64,000 nt of DNA, from NCBI GenBank assembly GCA_903835185.1, contig CAILLX010000067.1, positions 58,256-122,255 on the forward strand. Direction: 5' to 3'. The translations under genes were made by a program, and so were the position numbers. The notes beneath the pieces were generated by a model. It saw only the letters and a program-made list of their open reading frames with translations, searched no databases and was not told the origin of the DNA. Of this stretch, positions 34,954 to 44,682 are shown piece after piece (position 1 is the stretch's first letter; each line of letters starts with the position of its first letter). The DNA comes from an uncultured bacterium. GTDB lineage: Bacteria; Cyanobacteriota; Vampirovibrionia; Obscuribacterales; Obscuribacteraceae.

Positions 34954-36825
34954 ATGACGACAGACTCTGGTGAAGGCACCACAATGATACTGGCGCCAGG
35001 ACAGGCTCAGGAGAGTATTGTAGTCCTGCCTTATGGTCCCAGCTTGCTTGAAGAGCTCAACAAGTTGGCCAAGTCCAAGACACTTTATGATGTTGTCATT
35101 GTTGATGCTGTTGCCTCAGGCTTTCTTTTTCCGGCCAAAATCCTGATTGAAGCAGCTCGTGAAGTTAAAAAAGTGCTCTCAGTTGGTGGCGCGCTCATGA
35201 TTGTCAAGGTAGACAAGGCGGTGGCGCTCATTAAAGAGACACATGTCGGGCAGCTCTCTTTTCAAGTTTTTGATACTCACGCAGAGCTTTATGATTATTC
35301 ACCTTCTCTGGCCAGGCATGTACAGCAGGTATTAGGCAACACTTCTGAAGTTATGCCACAGAGCACTGACTTATCAGAGCAGGTGCTTATGTCTTCAGTT
35401 CCTGTGCTTACTACTTTTGGCATTAAACTTAAAGCTGGCATGGAATCGACGCGCAGGCGCAATCAGGTTCTTGGCTTAATCGACAACCATACACCTCTGA
35501 GCGCCATAGTGCAGCGCCTGGTTGGGCAGCGAAAGATGACACAGCAGGAGCTCATTGATGAGCTGCGTTCGCTGGAACAGGTGCGAGCAATCTTTGCTCT
35601 CTTTGCTAAAGTTCCGTTTCTGGTTCACTGTTTTCGGAACAAGATACCGTTCAAGCTGAGGGATTACCTTCTGGCCTCACGTTTGATTACTCAAGACCAG
35701 CTTGATGAGCTGGTCTTTGAGCAGCAAAGTAATAGAGGAAGAACCAAACTGTCGCTTGGTGTACTGTGCGTGTCCAAGGGCTATCTGACTACCCGCCAGC
35801 TTGAGATTGCTTTGCAGGATCAGGCATTCTACGGGCAGGCTGGCGAGGCTGACAAAGTTAAACTAATGTCTGCTGTGGGTGATACCAGCCAGCTGCAATC
35901 TTTAGTCGGGCACTTAGGCACAACTGATCCGGCTGGTCTGTTGCAGAGCCTGGCTAACAACAGGGAAACTGGGGTGCTCTCTATTGAACATAAAGATCTG
36001 CAGTTTAGAGCACTTTTTGATCAAGGGCGACTTACGCACGCAAAATTGGGCAGTATCAAGGGTAATAGCGCAGTTGTTGAACTTGTCTCTGCCTGGTCGG
36101 AAGGTATCTTCGTTTTCATTCAACGGCAACCGCCCTCCGATTTATCTGCAGCTCCCTGTGAGCTCTCACGCCCGCTCGACAAGCTTCTTCTTGATGCAGC
36201 GCTGGCAGAGGACAACTTAAACGTTGTCTGGAACAAGCTGCCTAAAGGGTCAAATACACCGCTTGAAAAGCTTCCTGATGAGCGTAACCTTTTTGCTAGC
36301 GGGCAGCTGGTCGATCTCCAGGAGAAGACACTGCTGAGTGCACGCGATCTTGATGTGATGCAACGTTTATGGAAGGCGCTCGACGGACTGACTCCAGTTG
36401 TAAACAGTATGCGCTTTCTTTCTGACGTGCCTACATGGGAAGCTGCTCTGGCAATCGATCGGTTGCTTTCTTATGGCTTGGTTTCAGTGCCAGGTATGGA
36501 TGTGGCAGCTCAGCTCGGGAAGTTTCAGCAGATTGTCGCTGGGGTGAAAGAGCAGGTTGGGCAGGAACGTAATCTGGCCATGCTTCGCCTCAGTCTGCAA
36601 GCAGCGCTCGGTTATTCAGTTAGGTCCAGGGTGTTTAATATCGGCTCGGCTGGTGAAGTAGGTATTGATTTAGCTGCTGCTCGCTCTGCTGCCACATCTC
36701 TTTCTGTCGTAACCAAAGATCTTGAAGAGTGGCAAGTCAAGTATATTGAGTATGTCAGTCAGGAGCTTGACAGACAGGTGCTCCGGGATATTGTTTACAA
36801 GGTTCACAGCCGGCGTCCTTCCTAA
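34954..36825 (+). CDS. DUF4388 (PATAN-type) domain protein
   Basis: A 623-residue soluble protein. The N-terminal 100 residues look like an alpha/beta domain (LYDVVIVDAVASGFLF), perhaps a degenerate receiver. The centre has two helical segments, one like the GspE N-terminal type (LGVLCVSKGYLTTRQLEIALQDQ). A DUF4388/PATAN domain lies at about residues 325-400 (LLQSLANNRETGVLSIEH, ALFDQGRLTHAKLG, SAWSEGIFVF). The C-terminus is helical. PATAN domains occur in cyanobacterial PatA-type regulators and mediate protein interactions. The ATG follows GAGGAGGCAAAGG. Partners unknown. Confidence 0.75.
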   Translation: MTTDSGEGTTMILAPGQAQESIVVLPYGPSLLEELNKLAKSKTLYDVVIVDAVASGFLFPAKILIEAAREVKKVLSVGGALMIVKVDKAVALIKETHVGQLSFQVFDTHAELYDYSPSLARHVQQVLGNTSEVMPQSTDLSEQVLMSSVPVLTTFGIKLKAGMESTRRRNQVLGLIDNHTPLSAIVQRLVGQRKMTQQELIDELRSLEQVRAIFALFAKVPFLVHCFRNKIPFKLRDYLLASRLITQDQLDELVFEQQSNRGRTKLSLGVLCVSKGYLTTRQLEIALQDQAFYGQAGEADKVKLMSAVGDTSQLQSLVGHLGTTDPAGLLQSLANNRETGVLSIEHKDLQFRALFDQGRLTHAKLGSIKGNSAVVELVSAWSEGIFVFIQRQPPSDLSAAPCELSRPLDKLLLDAALAEDNLNVVWNKLPKGSNTPLEKLPDERNLFASGQLVDLQEKTLLSARDLDVMQRLWKALDGLTPVVNSMRFLSDVPTWEAALAIDRLLSYGLVSVPGMDVAAQLGKFQQIVAGVKEQVGQERNLAMLRLSLQAALGYSVRSRVFNIGSAGEVGIDLAAARSAATSLSVVTKDLEEWQVKYIEYVSQELDRQVLRDIVYKVHSRRPS

Positions 36826-37088
36826 AGCTTGATTAACATCAGTCTTCGGCGCTCCCAGGAGCAGCCCCGAGTAGCTTTCTGATTGATTTGACTGGTGCTG
36901 TCAGAATACTTTCTGATTAAAGCTGTTCTTGGTGAGAAAGGCTGGCTTGCTGGCACCGGACTGAATGTCGATAGCCAGGTGCAGCACACATTGTTTCAAA
37001 CACCAGTGTTGGATCTGCAACTTATCTGCATATCTGTGTATACCGGCGGTAAAATTGGTGTGCTTGCTAATAAGGGAGTCTATTGACT

Positions 37089-38990
37089 ATGCTCAAGTGG
37101 TGTTTGGTAGGAGCAGCAGCTCTTCTTGGCTTACAGGCTGGGCAGCCGGTATTAGCTGATGAGGTTGCCAATGGCAGGCGTGCGGAAAGCAGCCGGCTTA
37201 TGTCGGTATGGAACAGTAGCGGTCCTGTAATCAAAGTGCGTCTGGCGGTAGCTGGCAATGTCAAGACCCCTCCAGATGTGCTTGATAAACTGGCAAAAGA
37301 TCCTTCCAGTATCATCCGGGGAGCTGTAGCAACTAATCCAAACTGTCCGGAAGATGCAAAGGCGCGTCTGGCTCTTGATGCTGATCAATCAGTAGTTGAG
37401 GCGCTTTTGAACAATCCCAAGCCTGCCAGCATGGCTGTTCTTTCTTTGTTGACCAGTCATCAACAACCAAAAATCTATGAAGTGCTTGCTGCAAATGCCA
37501 ACACGCCAGCCGAGATTCTTGGAAAGCTTGCACACGAGAATGTGCGAACAGAGTTTCTTTTACTCTCTTTAGCCCGCAACCACAATGTCCCACCTGATGT
37601 GGTAGCGCATTTGGTGAAAGTTGGCGACCGGTTGGTGCGAACCTTTCTTGCCCGCCAGCCTAAATTATCGCCAGAGCAGCTGGCTTTGCTGGCAACAGAT
37701 GGTGATCTTGGAGTGCGTTCTTTTGTTGCTTCCAATTCAAGCACTTCTGCTGGAGTGCTCGAGTTGCTCGGGCAAGATTCTAATCGGGTGGTGAGACAAG
37801 CAGTGGCAGCCCATCCGGCAACGCCAGGACAGACTCTTGCCAAGCTGGCGCAGGACAGCGCCTGGGATGTGAGAGCTGAAGTTGCTGGCAATCCTAAGTG
37901 TCCGCCTACACTGCTAGATGCTCTGTCTAAAGATGATGTGACTAAGGTGCGGTGGGCAGTGGCTGAAAACAGGAAAACACCACCTGCAGTACTGGACCAT
38001 CTATGTGGAGATAAAGAAGCGATTGTGCGTGCAGCTGTGGCAGAGAATCCGGGCTTGTCAGGAGAAGCTTTGGAACGGTTATCTATGGATGCAAGTATTG
38101 CAGTTGCGCAGATAGTGTCATCGAGAGCTGATCTATCTCCTGCTGCCTGGCAGCGGCTGGCTAGCCATCCGGTTGTGGCAGTCAGGCGGGTTGTTGCTGC
38201 CAATCCAAAGCTGCCTCCTGCCCAGTCCCGGAAGCTCATGACTGATAGCTCCTTTGTTGTACGTAGCGTGCTGGCAACTAATGCCGTTGTTGGACCTGAG
38301 GCTATGGAACAGCTCCTGATTGACAGGTGTAAGCTGGTTAGAGAAGCGCTAGCTACAAATCAAGCTGCTCCAGCAAATGTCTTGTCCAGACTGGTAGATG
38401 AGAGCTCTTCGGCAATCAATAGAACTCTGGCTCTCAATAAATCGTGTCCTGCCGAGGCGCTTCTTAAGCTCTCACAGATGCCTGATCCAGATCTTAAAGT
38501 CATATTGCTGTCGCGTCCAGATGCAACTGCTGAACTGCTAGCTAAACTGGCGCAAGATGCTGATGTCTCATTAAAGCTCCACCTGGCGGCGCTTGGCAAC
38601 TGTCCGGAGGCGGTTCTCTATTCTTTGGCTGCAGACAAAGACGATCGCATCCGCTTTGCTGCAGTGAGAAATCAGCATCTGCCGATAGAGAGTATAACTG
38701 CCTTGACTGGGGATCCTAATCCGCTGGTGCGTGCTTTTGCTGCTGCATCGTCGCGCCTGCCGGTCTGTGAGATTGACAAGTTGTCACATGATGCGGAGGG
38801 GGTTGTGAGAATGGGAGTTGGCGGCAATTCGGCAACACCGGATGAGGTTCTCAAGCGTCTGGCAAGTGACAGCGAAACTACAGTGAGAGCCGCAGTTGCT
38901 GGTAACAGGAGCGCTTCTGCCTCTCTGCTTGAGCAACTTGCCAAGGATGATGTGCTGTACATCTCGCTGCCGGAGAGTTTTGTGAGGTGA
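37089..38990 (+). CDS. Secreted leucine-rich-variant (LRV) repeat protein
   Basis: A 633-residue protein. A signal peptide (MLKWCLVGAAALLGLQAGQPVLADE) is followed almost entirely by about two dozen repeats of roughly 24 residues, such as LAQDSAWDVRAEVAGNPKCP and KDDVTKVRWAVAENRKTPP. This L..L..D....VR..VA.NP..P pattern is the leucine-rich variant repeat, which forms a right-handed alpha/3-10 superhelix. The Cys cluster of the Azotobacter LRV protein is absent. It is probably a protein-binding scaffold outside the cytoplasm. ATG 37089 or TTG 37083 both follow AAGGGAG. The thiolase gene starts 30 bases later. Confidence 0.82.
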   Translation: MLKWCLVGAAALLGLQAGQPVLADEVANGRRAESSRLMSVWNSSGPVIKVRLAVAGNVKTPPDVLDKLAKDPSSIIRGAVATNPNCPEDAKARLALDADQSVVEALLNNPKPASMAVLSLLTSHQQPKIYEVLAANANTPAEILGKLAHENVRTEFLLLSLARNHNVPPDVVAHLVKVGDRLVRTFLARQPKLSPEQLALLATDGDLGVRSFVASNSSTSAGVLELLGQDSNRVVRQAVAAHPATPGQTLAKLAQDSAWDVRAEVAGNPKCPPTLLDALSKDDVTKVRWAVAENRKTPPAVLDHLCGDKEAIVRAAVAENPGLSGEALERLSMDASIAVAQIVSSRADLSPAAWQRLASHPVVAVRRVVAANPKLPPAQSRKLMTDSSFVVRSVLATNAVVGPEAMEQLLIDRCKLVREALATNQAAPANVLSRLVDESSSAINRTLALNKSCPAEALLKLSQMPDPDLKVILLSRPDATAELLAKLAQDADVSLKLHLAALGNCPEAVLYSLAADKDDRIRFAAVRNQHLPIESITALTGDPNPLVRAFAAASSRLPVCEIDKLSHDAEGVVRMGVGGNSATPDEVLKRLASDSETTVRAAVAGNRSASASLLEQLAKDDVLYISLPESFVR

Positions 38991-39019
38991 AGTTGTCGGT
39001 TAATGGCAAAGAGGGAGCC

Positions 39020-40228
39020 ATGTCAGAACTTAGAGAAGCAGTAATTGTTGATGCTGTACGTACTCCAATTGGCCGCTATGGCGGAGCGCTGAAAGATGTC
39101 AGACCGGATGATCTGGCTGCGGCGGTGATTAAAGAGCTTCTCAAGCGCAATCCGATTGATCCAAGCGAGATCGAGGATGTACTGTTTGGCTGTTCCAATC
39201 AGGCAGGTGAAGACAATCGCAATGTTGCTCGCATGGCTTGCCTTCTAGCCGGTTTACCTGTGAATGTTGGTGGTGGTACTGTGAACCGCTTGTGCGGCTC
39301 AGGATTGATGGCCGTCAATGAAGCAGCCAGAGCAATTCAAACCGGTTGTGGCGATCTGTTCATAGCCGGTGGTGTCGAGTCGATGACACGTGCTCCGTTT
39401 GTAATGGTGAAGCCTCACAGCTCGTATCCTCGTGGTGACATGAAACTTGTTGATACCACGCTTGGCTGGCGTCTGGTCAATCCCAGACTTGCTGAGGCTT
39501 ACTACCCGTATTCGATGGGTGAAACTGCTGAGAATGTGGCCGCACAGTGCCAGATCTCGCGCGCAGAGCAGGATGAATTTGCCCTGGCAAGTCAGCTTAA
39601 GTATAAAGCGGCTTTTGAGAGCGGCCGTTTTGACGATGAAATAGTGCCTGTTGCAGTACCGCAGGCCAAAGGTGGCGTTGTGCTGGTAGCTGCTGATGAA
39701 CATCCCCGACCTGCCATCACAGCCGAAGATCTCAAGAAGCTGAAGCCGGCATTCAAAGAGGGTGGCACTGTCACGGCCGGCAACTCTTCTGGTATTAATG
39801 ATGGTGCGTGTGCTGTTTTACTCATGTCTGCAAGCAAGGCTTCTCAGCTTGGAGCTAAGCCGCTTGCTCGCTATGTCTCTTCAGCTGTAGCTGGAGTTGA
39901 TCCGTCAGTGATGGGGTTAGGACCGGTCCCGGCCATTAGGAAAGTGTTGAGCCGTGCCGAGCTGACTGTTGCCGATATTGATCTGATTGAGATTAATGAA
40001 GCATTTGCTGCTCAAGTTATTGCCTGTGCTCGCGAGCTGCGGATTGATCCAGCCCGGCTGAATGTTAACGGTGGTGCTATTGCTCTGGGACATCCGTTGG
40101 GTTGCAGCGGTGCCAGGCTGCTTACTACTTTGCTTTATGAGTTGAGACGACGAGCTGTTCGGTTTGGGCTTGCCAGTATGTGCATCGGTGTCGGTCAAGG
40201 GATAGCTACTTTAGTGGAGACGTTGTGA
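39020..40228 (+). CDS. Acetyl-CoA acetyltransferase / thiolase
   Basis: Thiolase-family enzyme (about 402 residues) that condenses or cleaves acyl-CoA. The nucleophilic Cys lies in [18 protein letters not shown], the His in [16 protein letters not shown], and the second Cys in [20 protein letters not shown] is also present. The closest pattern is the AtoB/PcaF/FadA group; degradative and biosynthetic roles cannot be separated here. ATG 39020 follows GAGGGAG. The track's 38987 overlaps the LRV stop and is less likely. No other beta-oxidation gene is near. Confidence 0.93.
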   Translation: MSELREAVIVDAVRTPIGRYGGALKDVRPDDLAAAVIKELLKRNPIDPSEIEDVLFGCSNQAGEDNRNVARMACLLAGLPVNVGGGTVNRLCGSGLMAVNEAARAIQTGCGDLFIAGGVESMTRAPFVMVKPHSSYPRGDMKLVDTTLGWRLVNPRLAEAYYPYSMGETAENVAAQCQISRAEQDEFALASQLKYKAAFESGRFDDEIVPVAVPQAKGGVVLVAADEHPRPAITAEDLKKLKPAFKEGGTVTAGNSSGINDGACAVLLMSASKASQLGAKPLARYVSSAVAGVDPSVMGLGPVPAIRKVLSRAELTVADIDLIEINEAFAAQVIACARELRIDPARLNVNGGAIALGHPLGCSGARLLTTLLYELRRRAVRFGLASMCIGVGQGIATLVETL

Positions 40229-40260
40229 ACGTGTGTTGCGGATTGTCAGAGTAGTTATCA

Positions 40261-40365
40261 GCTGCCTGCGTCTGGTTGCCATGGGTGGAATGGCAGATTA
40301 AACAGACGACAGGAGAAGGCAGGCTGTGCCGCCAGACTGGGGCAGCAAGAGTGAACGCAGGCAGC
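40261..40365. other. Compact inverted-repeat element, possible structured RNA
   Basis: The ends GCTGCCTGCGT (40261-40271) and ACGCAGGCAGC (40355-40365) are perfect 11-bp complements. Inside are TGCCAT-N7-ATGGCA, a GTCTGG/CCAGAC pair that could extend the closing stem, and GGCA-N5-TGCC. No conserved core of SRP RNA, RNase P, tmRNA or a cobalamin riboswitch was recognised. It lies in the 233-base gap before the YhaO-like gene and could be a leader RNA, an sRNA or a small repeat element. Strand not determined. Confidence 0.45.
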
Positions 40366-40461
40366 TTGTTGTCGCCATTTGAGGTAAAATCGACAGCATC
40401 GCCGGACATACCTGGCGGGCGGGTAGTAAGGCAGGGCAATTAAGAAAGGGCAAAACGGTCT

Positions 40462-41706
40462 ATGCCGGATGAAGCAGCTATTTTTACTTTCTTGCAAGTT
40501 TCAGATGTACATCTTGATTCAAAGCTTAACTCATTGAGGCTAGCTTTACCGGCAGCAAAACGCCAGCTACGTGCCTCTGAGATTTTAGCTGCAGCTGAAC
40601 GGGCCTTTACAGTGGCGCAAGAGAAGAAGGTTGATGCAGTCATTATTCCAGGCGACCTCTGGGATGCCGATAGTGTAAGCAGCAGTATCAACAGGTTAAT
40701 TGAAGCTGCTGGCGCCCTTGGGCAGATCCCGGTTGTAATTGCTCCTGGCAACCATGACTATTGCTCAGCCGATTCTCTCTACAACTCAGATGTTTTGACG
40801 TCCAGAGGTATGCGTCCATGGCCTGACAATGTGCATATTTTCAGGAGCTCTTCCTGGCAGCTCTTCGGGCATCCGCTCCGAGCAGATGTCTCTTTTACAG
40901 GTAGAGCATTTACAGTCAACACACCAGTATCACAGCGGCTGCTGGCTCAGTCAGTTCCGCGGCAGATGGGAGGACACAACCTCCTTGTTTTTCATGGTTC
41001 GCTCGACGGCTATAAGGGCGGCGATTCGGGATGGCCTGGCAAGGTTACAGCACCATTTTCAGCTGCCGAGCTGCTGGCGCTCGAATTTACTTATGCAGCT
41101 GTCGGGCATTACCATGATCATACTGAAATTAGAGGTGGCGGTAAGCTCCTGGGAGCTTATGCAGGCTGCCTGGTCGGGCGTGGGATTGATGAAAGCGGTC
41201 CACGCTCAGCCATTTATGGAACTATTACAGGCGATGGGCAGTGCACACTTGAGCGCCTGGAGCTCGACCAGCGCAGGGTAGTTGCAGTTTCATGCGATAT
41301 CACAGGCTCAACTGCAGCTGAAGTGGTGGCAGATGTGCGTAATCTTCTCGATTCTGCAGGGGCCAGACCAGGCAGTGATATTGTTTACCTGCATCTTGAG
41401 GGTAGGCATGTGGTAGGTGGCGAGCCTACTTATCTTGCTGAACAGCTGGGCGACATTTACTGGCATTTTGTGGTGGTGGATGAGAGTCGTCCGGATTACC
41501 TGACGCAGCGATTTGATCGCCGCACTACAGAAGGGCGCTTTATTCAGTCTATGCTCGAGCTTAAGAGACAGTCCATTGAAGCCGGCGGATACATAGTAGA
41601 TAGCAGTTATGATTGCGAGCTTACGCCCGATTTAATTGAAGATGCTCTCTATTACGGACTCGATGCTTTGAAGCAGAAGAAGGTTTCGGTGCGTTATGTG
41701 GATTGA
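40462..41706 (+). CDS. SbcD/YhaO-like DNA repair phosphoesterase
   Basis: A 414-residue calcineurin-like metallophosphoesterase. The metal motifs are complete: QVSDVHLDSK, IIPGDLWDAD, APGNHDY, VFHGSLDG and GHYHDH. A C-terminal domain of about 150 residues follows, as in YhaO and SbcD. Such proteins are the nuclease partner of an SbcC/Rad50-like ATPase. The downstream gene is exactly that and overlaps by 11 bases, so they act as a complex at DNA ends or hairpins. A compact inverted-repeat element lies upstream. Confidence 0.88.
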   Translation: MPDEAAIFTFLQVSDVHLDSKLNSLRLALPAAKRQLRASEILAAAERAFTVAQEKKVDAVIIPGDLWDADSVSSSINRLIEAAGALGQIPVVIAPGNHDYCSADSLYNSDVLTSRGMRPWPDNVHIFRSSSWQLFGHPLRADVSFTGRAFTVNTPVSQRLLAQSVPRQMGGHNLLVFHGSLDGYKGGDSGWPGKVTAPFSAAELLALEFTYAAVGHYHDHTEIRGGGKLLGAYAGCLVGRGIDESGPRSAIYGTITGDGQCTLERLELDQRRVVAVSCDITGSTAAEVVADVRNLLDSAGARPGSDIVYLHLEGRHVVGGEPTYLAEQLGDIYWHFVVVDESRPDYLTQRFDRRTTEGRFIQSMLELKRQSIEAGGYIVDSSYDCELTPDLIEDALYYGLDALKQKKVSVRYVD

Positions 41707-44629
41707 ACGGATTGAGTTTATTGGCTTCGGTAATCTGATCAATGAGAAGATTGAGTTCAGCGAGGATAAACTTAATCTGGTTGTCGAGTCTAATGATTAT
41801 GGTAAGTCGACAATTGTTGAAGCTATCTGGGCTGTTCTTTTTGACTATGCGCCCAGGAGTAAGACGACTGCTGACAAATTAAAAGGGCGCTTAGTCAGGC
41901 AGCCTGAAGTTGGACAAGTATTTAAAGCTTGTCTGGATGTAAGAGATCAAGATCGTGCTTTACGTATAGTGCGTGATTTCGGCGCCAGAACAGTGAGAGT
42001 TTTTGATCGCAACAAAAGTGATGTGGAGATAACTTCTGAGTTTTTGAGCGGCCCGTCCTCGGATGATGTTGGGCTAAAATTAACAGGCTTAAGTCGCGAA
42101 CTTTTTAGAAATACATGCTTGGTTGGACAGCGTGAGCTTGGCAGCAACATGCTAGGCGAGGTGGAAGATCTCCCTTCGCTATTGCAGTCGCTGGTCGATG
42201 CTTCCGGTGCAGCCACCACATCTGCTACTGCTGTATCTGTTCTGGAAGCAACATTGGGGCATTTCTCTTACCAAGGGATCAATCTGCGAGTTGACAAACT
42301 TGTGCAGCAACTGGAAGGAGAGCGCGATGTAGCTAAAGAGCGTTTGCAGCGTCTGGGTGCCGAACACGAGTCTGTCTCCGCTAGTGCGAGCCAGCTTACC
42401 CGGCTGGAAGAGGAGATCCACCAGATAGAGAAGAGGTCCAAAGCAGCTGATTATTTTCAACTTTGTATGGAAGTTGCCGAGGTTGACAGTCGTCTTCTTA
42501 AGGCTCAGGAGAGAGCTCTACGTGTAGCAGACTTGAAGACGCAGTTAGCCAAAGTGAGTGAATTTGCCGACTTCCCATTTGAGAGCTCCAAGGTGGTGGA
42601 AGAGCTATGGAGTAAGCGGCAATCGCGCCTTGCTGACTTCAAGCGCACCGAGCTTGAATTGAAGCTGAAAGAAAAGCAGCTTGATGCAAGACGCATGGAG
42701 ATTCGCGAGAGGTGGGAAGGTGTTAATAACTGTACGGTTGAGGATGCGCAAACTCTCTCGAGTCTGGCGCGCACTTTAGATAGTATTACTGCTGAACTTT
42801 CAGAGTCAAGACGCAAGCGTGATGCTGAAGCTTCCCGAGTGGCCGACTCAGGTCTCAAACTTGATCAACTATCTGGAGTGCGCACAGCTTTGTTAAATCT
42901 GGATGCACGCGATCTGGACAATGCGCATGCATACAACGCTATGATTGCTGCAGCTCGCGATCAGATTCGTGAATGCGAAGGGACAGTCTGGCGCACGCGG
43001 CAAATTATGCCTGAAATCCAGCAGCAACGCAAAATAAAACTCAGCAGTTGCCGCAATAACTTTGTGTTGCTTGCCCTTTTGTTTGCGCTGTTTGCTGGTG
43101 TAGAGGCATGGCTGTTGCTGGCTAATCGTGAGCAGCTCCACAGTCCGGTAACCATTTTGGGCTGGATAGTCCTTTTCGGACTGGTGGTCTGTGGTGCTGT
43201 CAACTGCTGGGTGTGGAGACAAGCCAGTGTATACCGAGCAAAGGAGGCAGAACAGGCACGCCAGGAAGAGCAGAAGAACAGCGAGCGAGGAATTGAGCTG
43301 CACAACAAAATAATGGGACTGGAAATTAGACTGGATGACTTTGCCAGAAAGGCTGGTGTCGCCAGTGGTGCAGAGCTTATGAAGTGCAGCCAGTCCTATG
43401 CGGCGGCAGCAGCGCAGTTGAAAGACCTTGATCTTTTTGATCACATGATTGATAGTCGTGAGGTTCATGGCACCAAGTTGGTGAGCCAGATCGAGCCTTA
43501 TTTTGCCAAAGCTGAACGCAAAGTTGAGACAATCACGGCCCAGGACGGTTTCAAGCTGGCTGACGATATTAATTTCTACCTGGACGAGGTGCGTTCAGTT
43601 GAGAGCTCTGAGGGCTCGCTTGAGCACCATCAGTCTGAACTTCGGTTCCTAAATGATGAACTCCAAGATATGAATTCGCAGTTGAGACAGCATTTGAGCC
43701 AGGCGAAAGTGACGCATCCAGATGATCCTGATCTTGGTTATCCTGAGTTTGACTGTGCGTTGAAAGGATTTAAACAGTGGGAGTGTCTTCAGACAGAGCT
43801 GGCAAGAATGGAGCAGGATCTTACTGCCGATCTGCCTGTATCAGAACTTCCCTCCGTTGTCCAGCGACTAGAGGGGCAGAGAGTGGTGCTATGGGAGAAG
43901 ATTGAAGCGTTAATTGCAATTTGTCCTGAAATTGCCAGTCAGGCACCACCAGTGATGAATCAGGCTGCCGGCGCGGTTGAGCAGCCTGGAGAGACGCTAG
44001 ATGATTTGCGTAAGCAGCGCGATGAGCTTTTAATCTTGATTAGGGCAGCTACAAAGAATTATGATGAGCAGTTTTTGAACACTGCTGAGGAGCTCGAAGA
44101 TTTAGATCGCGATATAGAACGGATAAAACGATCCAGGAGCGCACTTGAGCTGGCAAGAGACACTTTTCAGCGGTTGTCTGAGGAGACGCACAGTCACTGG
44201 TCCAGTCAGTTGAACGATATTTCACGCGTTATGCTCAAAGGGATGGATACTGATTTCGAGAGTCTGCACTTTGACACTGAACTTAAATTGACTGCACGAC
44301 GTAAAGGACGTAGCGAGCCGCTGCAACCTGCAAATATCAACAGTCAGGCTTCTGGAGGCACCAGAGAGCAGCTGCACTGGCTGGCACGCATGGCTGTAGC
44401 CAGATACCTGGCTGAAAAGACAGCTTTGCCTATTATTCTTGATGAGCCTTTCAGTGAGGCTGATGATGAGCGGTTTGCCTCTATGATGCGCTTTTTGCTC
44501 GCAAGCGTGCGTGGACAACATCAGTTGATCCTTTTCAGCTGCCACCAGAAGCGGCATCAGTGGCTGACGGAGGTGCTAGGTGACAGCGGCAGAGGGATGA
44601 TTGCACAGTGCCGGCTTGAACCTGTTTAA
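41696..44629 (+). CDS. YhaN/SbcC-like AAA ATPase with two membrane helices
   Basis: A 977-residue SMC/Rad50-like protein. The N-terminal P-loop reads VESNDYGKSTIVEAI, with Glu where the first Gly of GxxxxGKS is expected. Long coiled-coils are interrupted at about residues 445-500 by two transmembrane helices (FVLLALLFALFAGVEAWLLL and GWIVLFGLVVCGAVNCWVW). The C-terminus has the signature QASGGTREQLHWLARMAVAR and Walker B LPIILDEPFSEADDERF. The membrane hairpin in the coiled coil is also seen in YhaN proteins. Overlapping genes and the phosphoesterase partner support a YhaO-YhaN type complex. ATP binding should be tested because of the changed P-loop Gly. Confidence 0.85.
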   Translation: MWIERIEFIGFGNLINEKIEFSEDKLNLVVESNDYGKSTIVEAIWAVLFDYAPRSKTTADKLKGRLVRQPEVGQVFKACLDVRDQDRALRIVRDFGARTVRVFDRNKSDVEITSEFLSGPSSDDVGLKLTGLSRELFRNTCLVGQRELGSNMLGEVEDLPSLLQSLVDASGAATTSATAVSVLEATLGHFSYQGINLRVDKLVQQLEGERDVAKERLQRLGAEHESVSASASQLTRLEEEIHQIEKRSKAADYFQLCMEVAEVDSRLLKAQERALRVADLKTQLAKVSEFADFPFESSKVVEELWSKRQSRLADFKRTELELKLKEKQLDARRMEIRERWEGVNNCTVEDAQTLSSLARTLDSITAELSESRRKRDAEASRVADSGLKLDQLSGVRTALLNLDARDLDNAHAYNAMIAAARDQIRECEGTVWRTRQIMPEIQQQRKIKLSSCRNNFVLLALLFALFAGVEAWLLLANREQLHSPVTILGWIVLFGLVVCGAVNCWVWRQASVYRAKEAEQARQEEQKNSERGIELHNKIMGLEIRLDDFARKAGVASGAELMKCSQSYAAAAAQLKDLDLFDHMIDSREVHGTKLVSQIEPYFAKAERKVETITAQDGFKLADDINFYLDEVRSVESSEGSLEHHQSELRFLNDELQDMNSQLRQHLSQAKVTHPDDPDLGYPEFDCALKGFKQWECLQTELARMEQDLTADLPVSELPSVVQRLEGQRVVLWEKIEALIAICPEIASQAPPVMNQAAGAVEQPGETLDDLRKQRDELLILIRAATKNYDEQFLNTAEELEDLDRDIERIKRSRSALELARDTFQRLSEETHSHWSSQLNDISRVMLKGMDTDFESLHFDTELKLTARRKGRSEPLQPANINSQASGGTREQLHWLARMAVARYLAEKTALPIILDEPFSEADDERFASMMRFLLASVRGQHQLILFSCHQKRHQWLTEVLGDSGRGMIAQCRLEPV

Positions 44630-44682
44630 CTGTGTGTTCTGACTTGGCTAGCCGGCTGCCAGCCCGGCGCCGGTCGCATTTA

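Noticed and set aside
40261-40365. Signal recognition particle RNA or cobalamin riboswitch
   Set aside because: The SRP GGAAGGAAGCA core and the B12-box consensus are both absent despite the strong closing stem.
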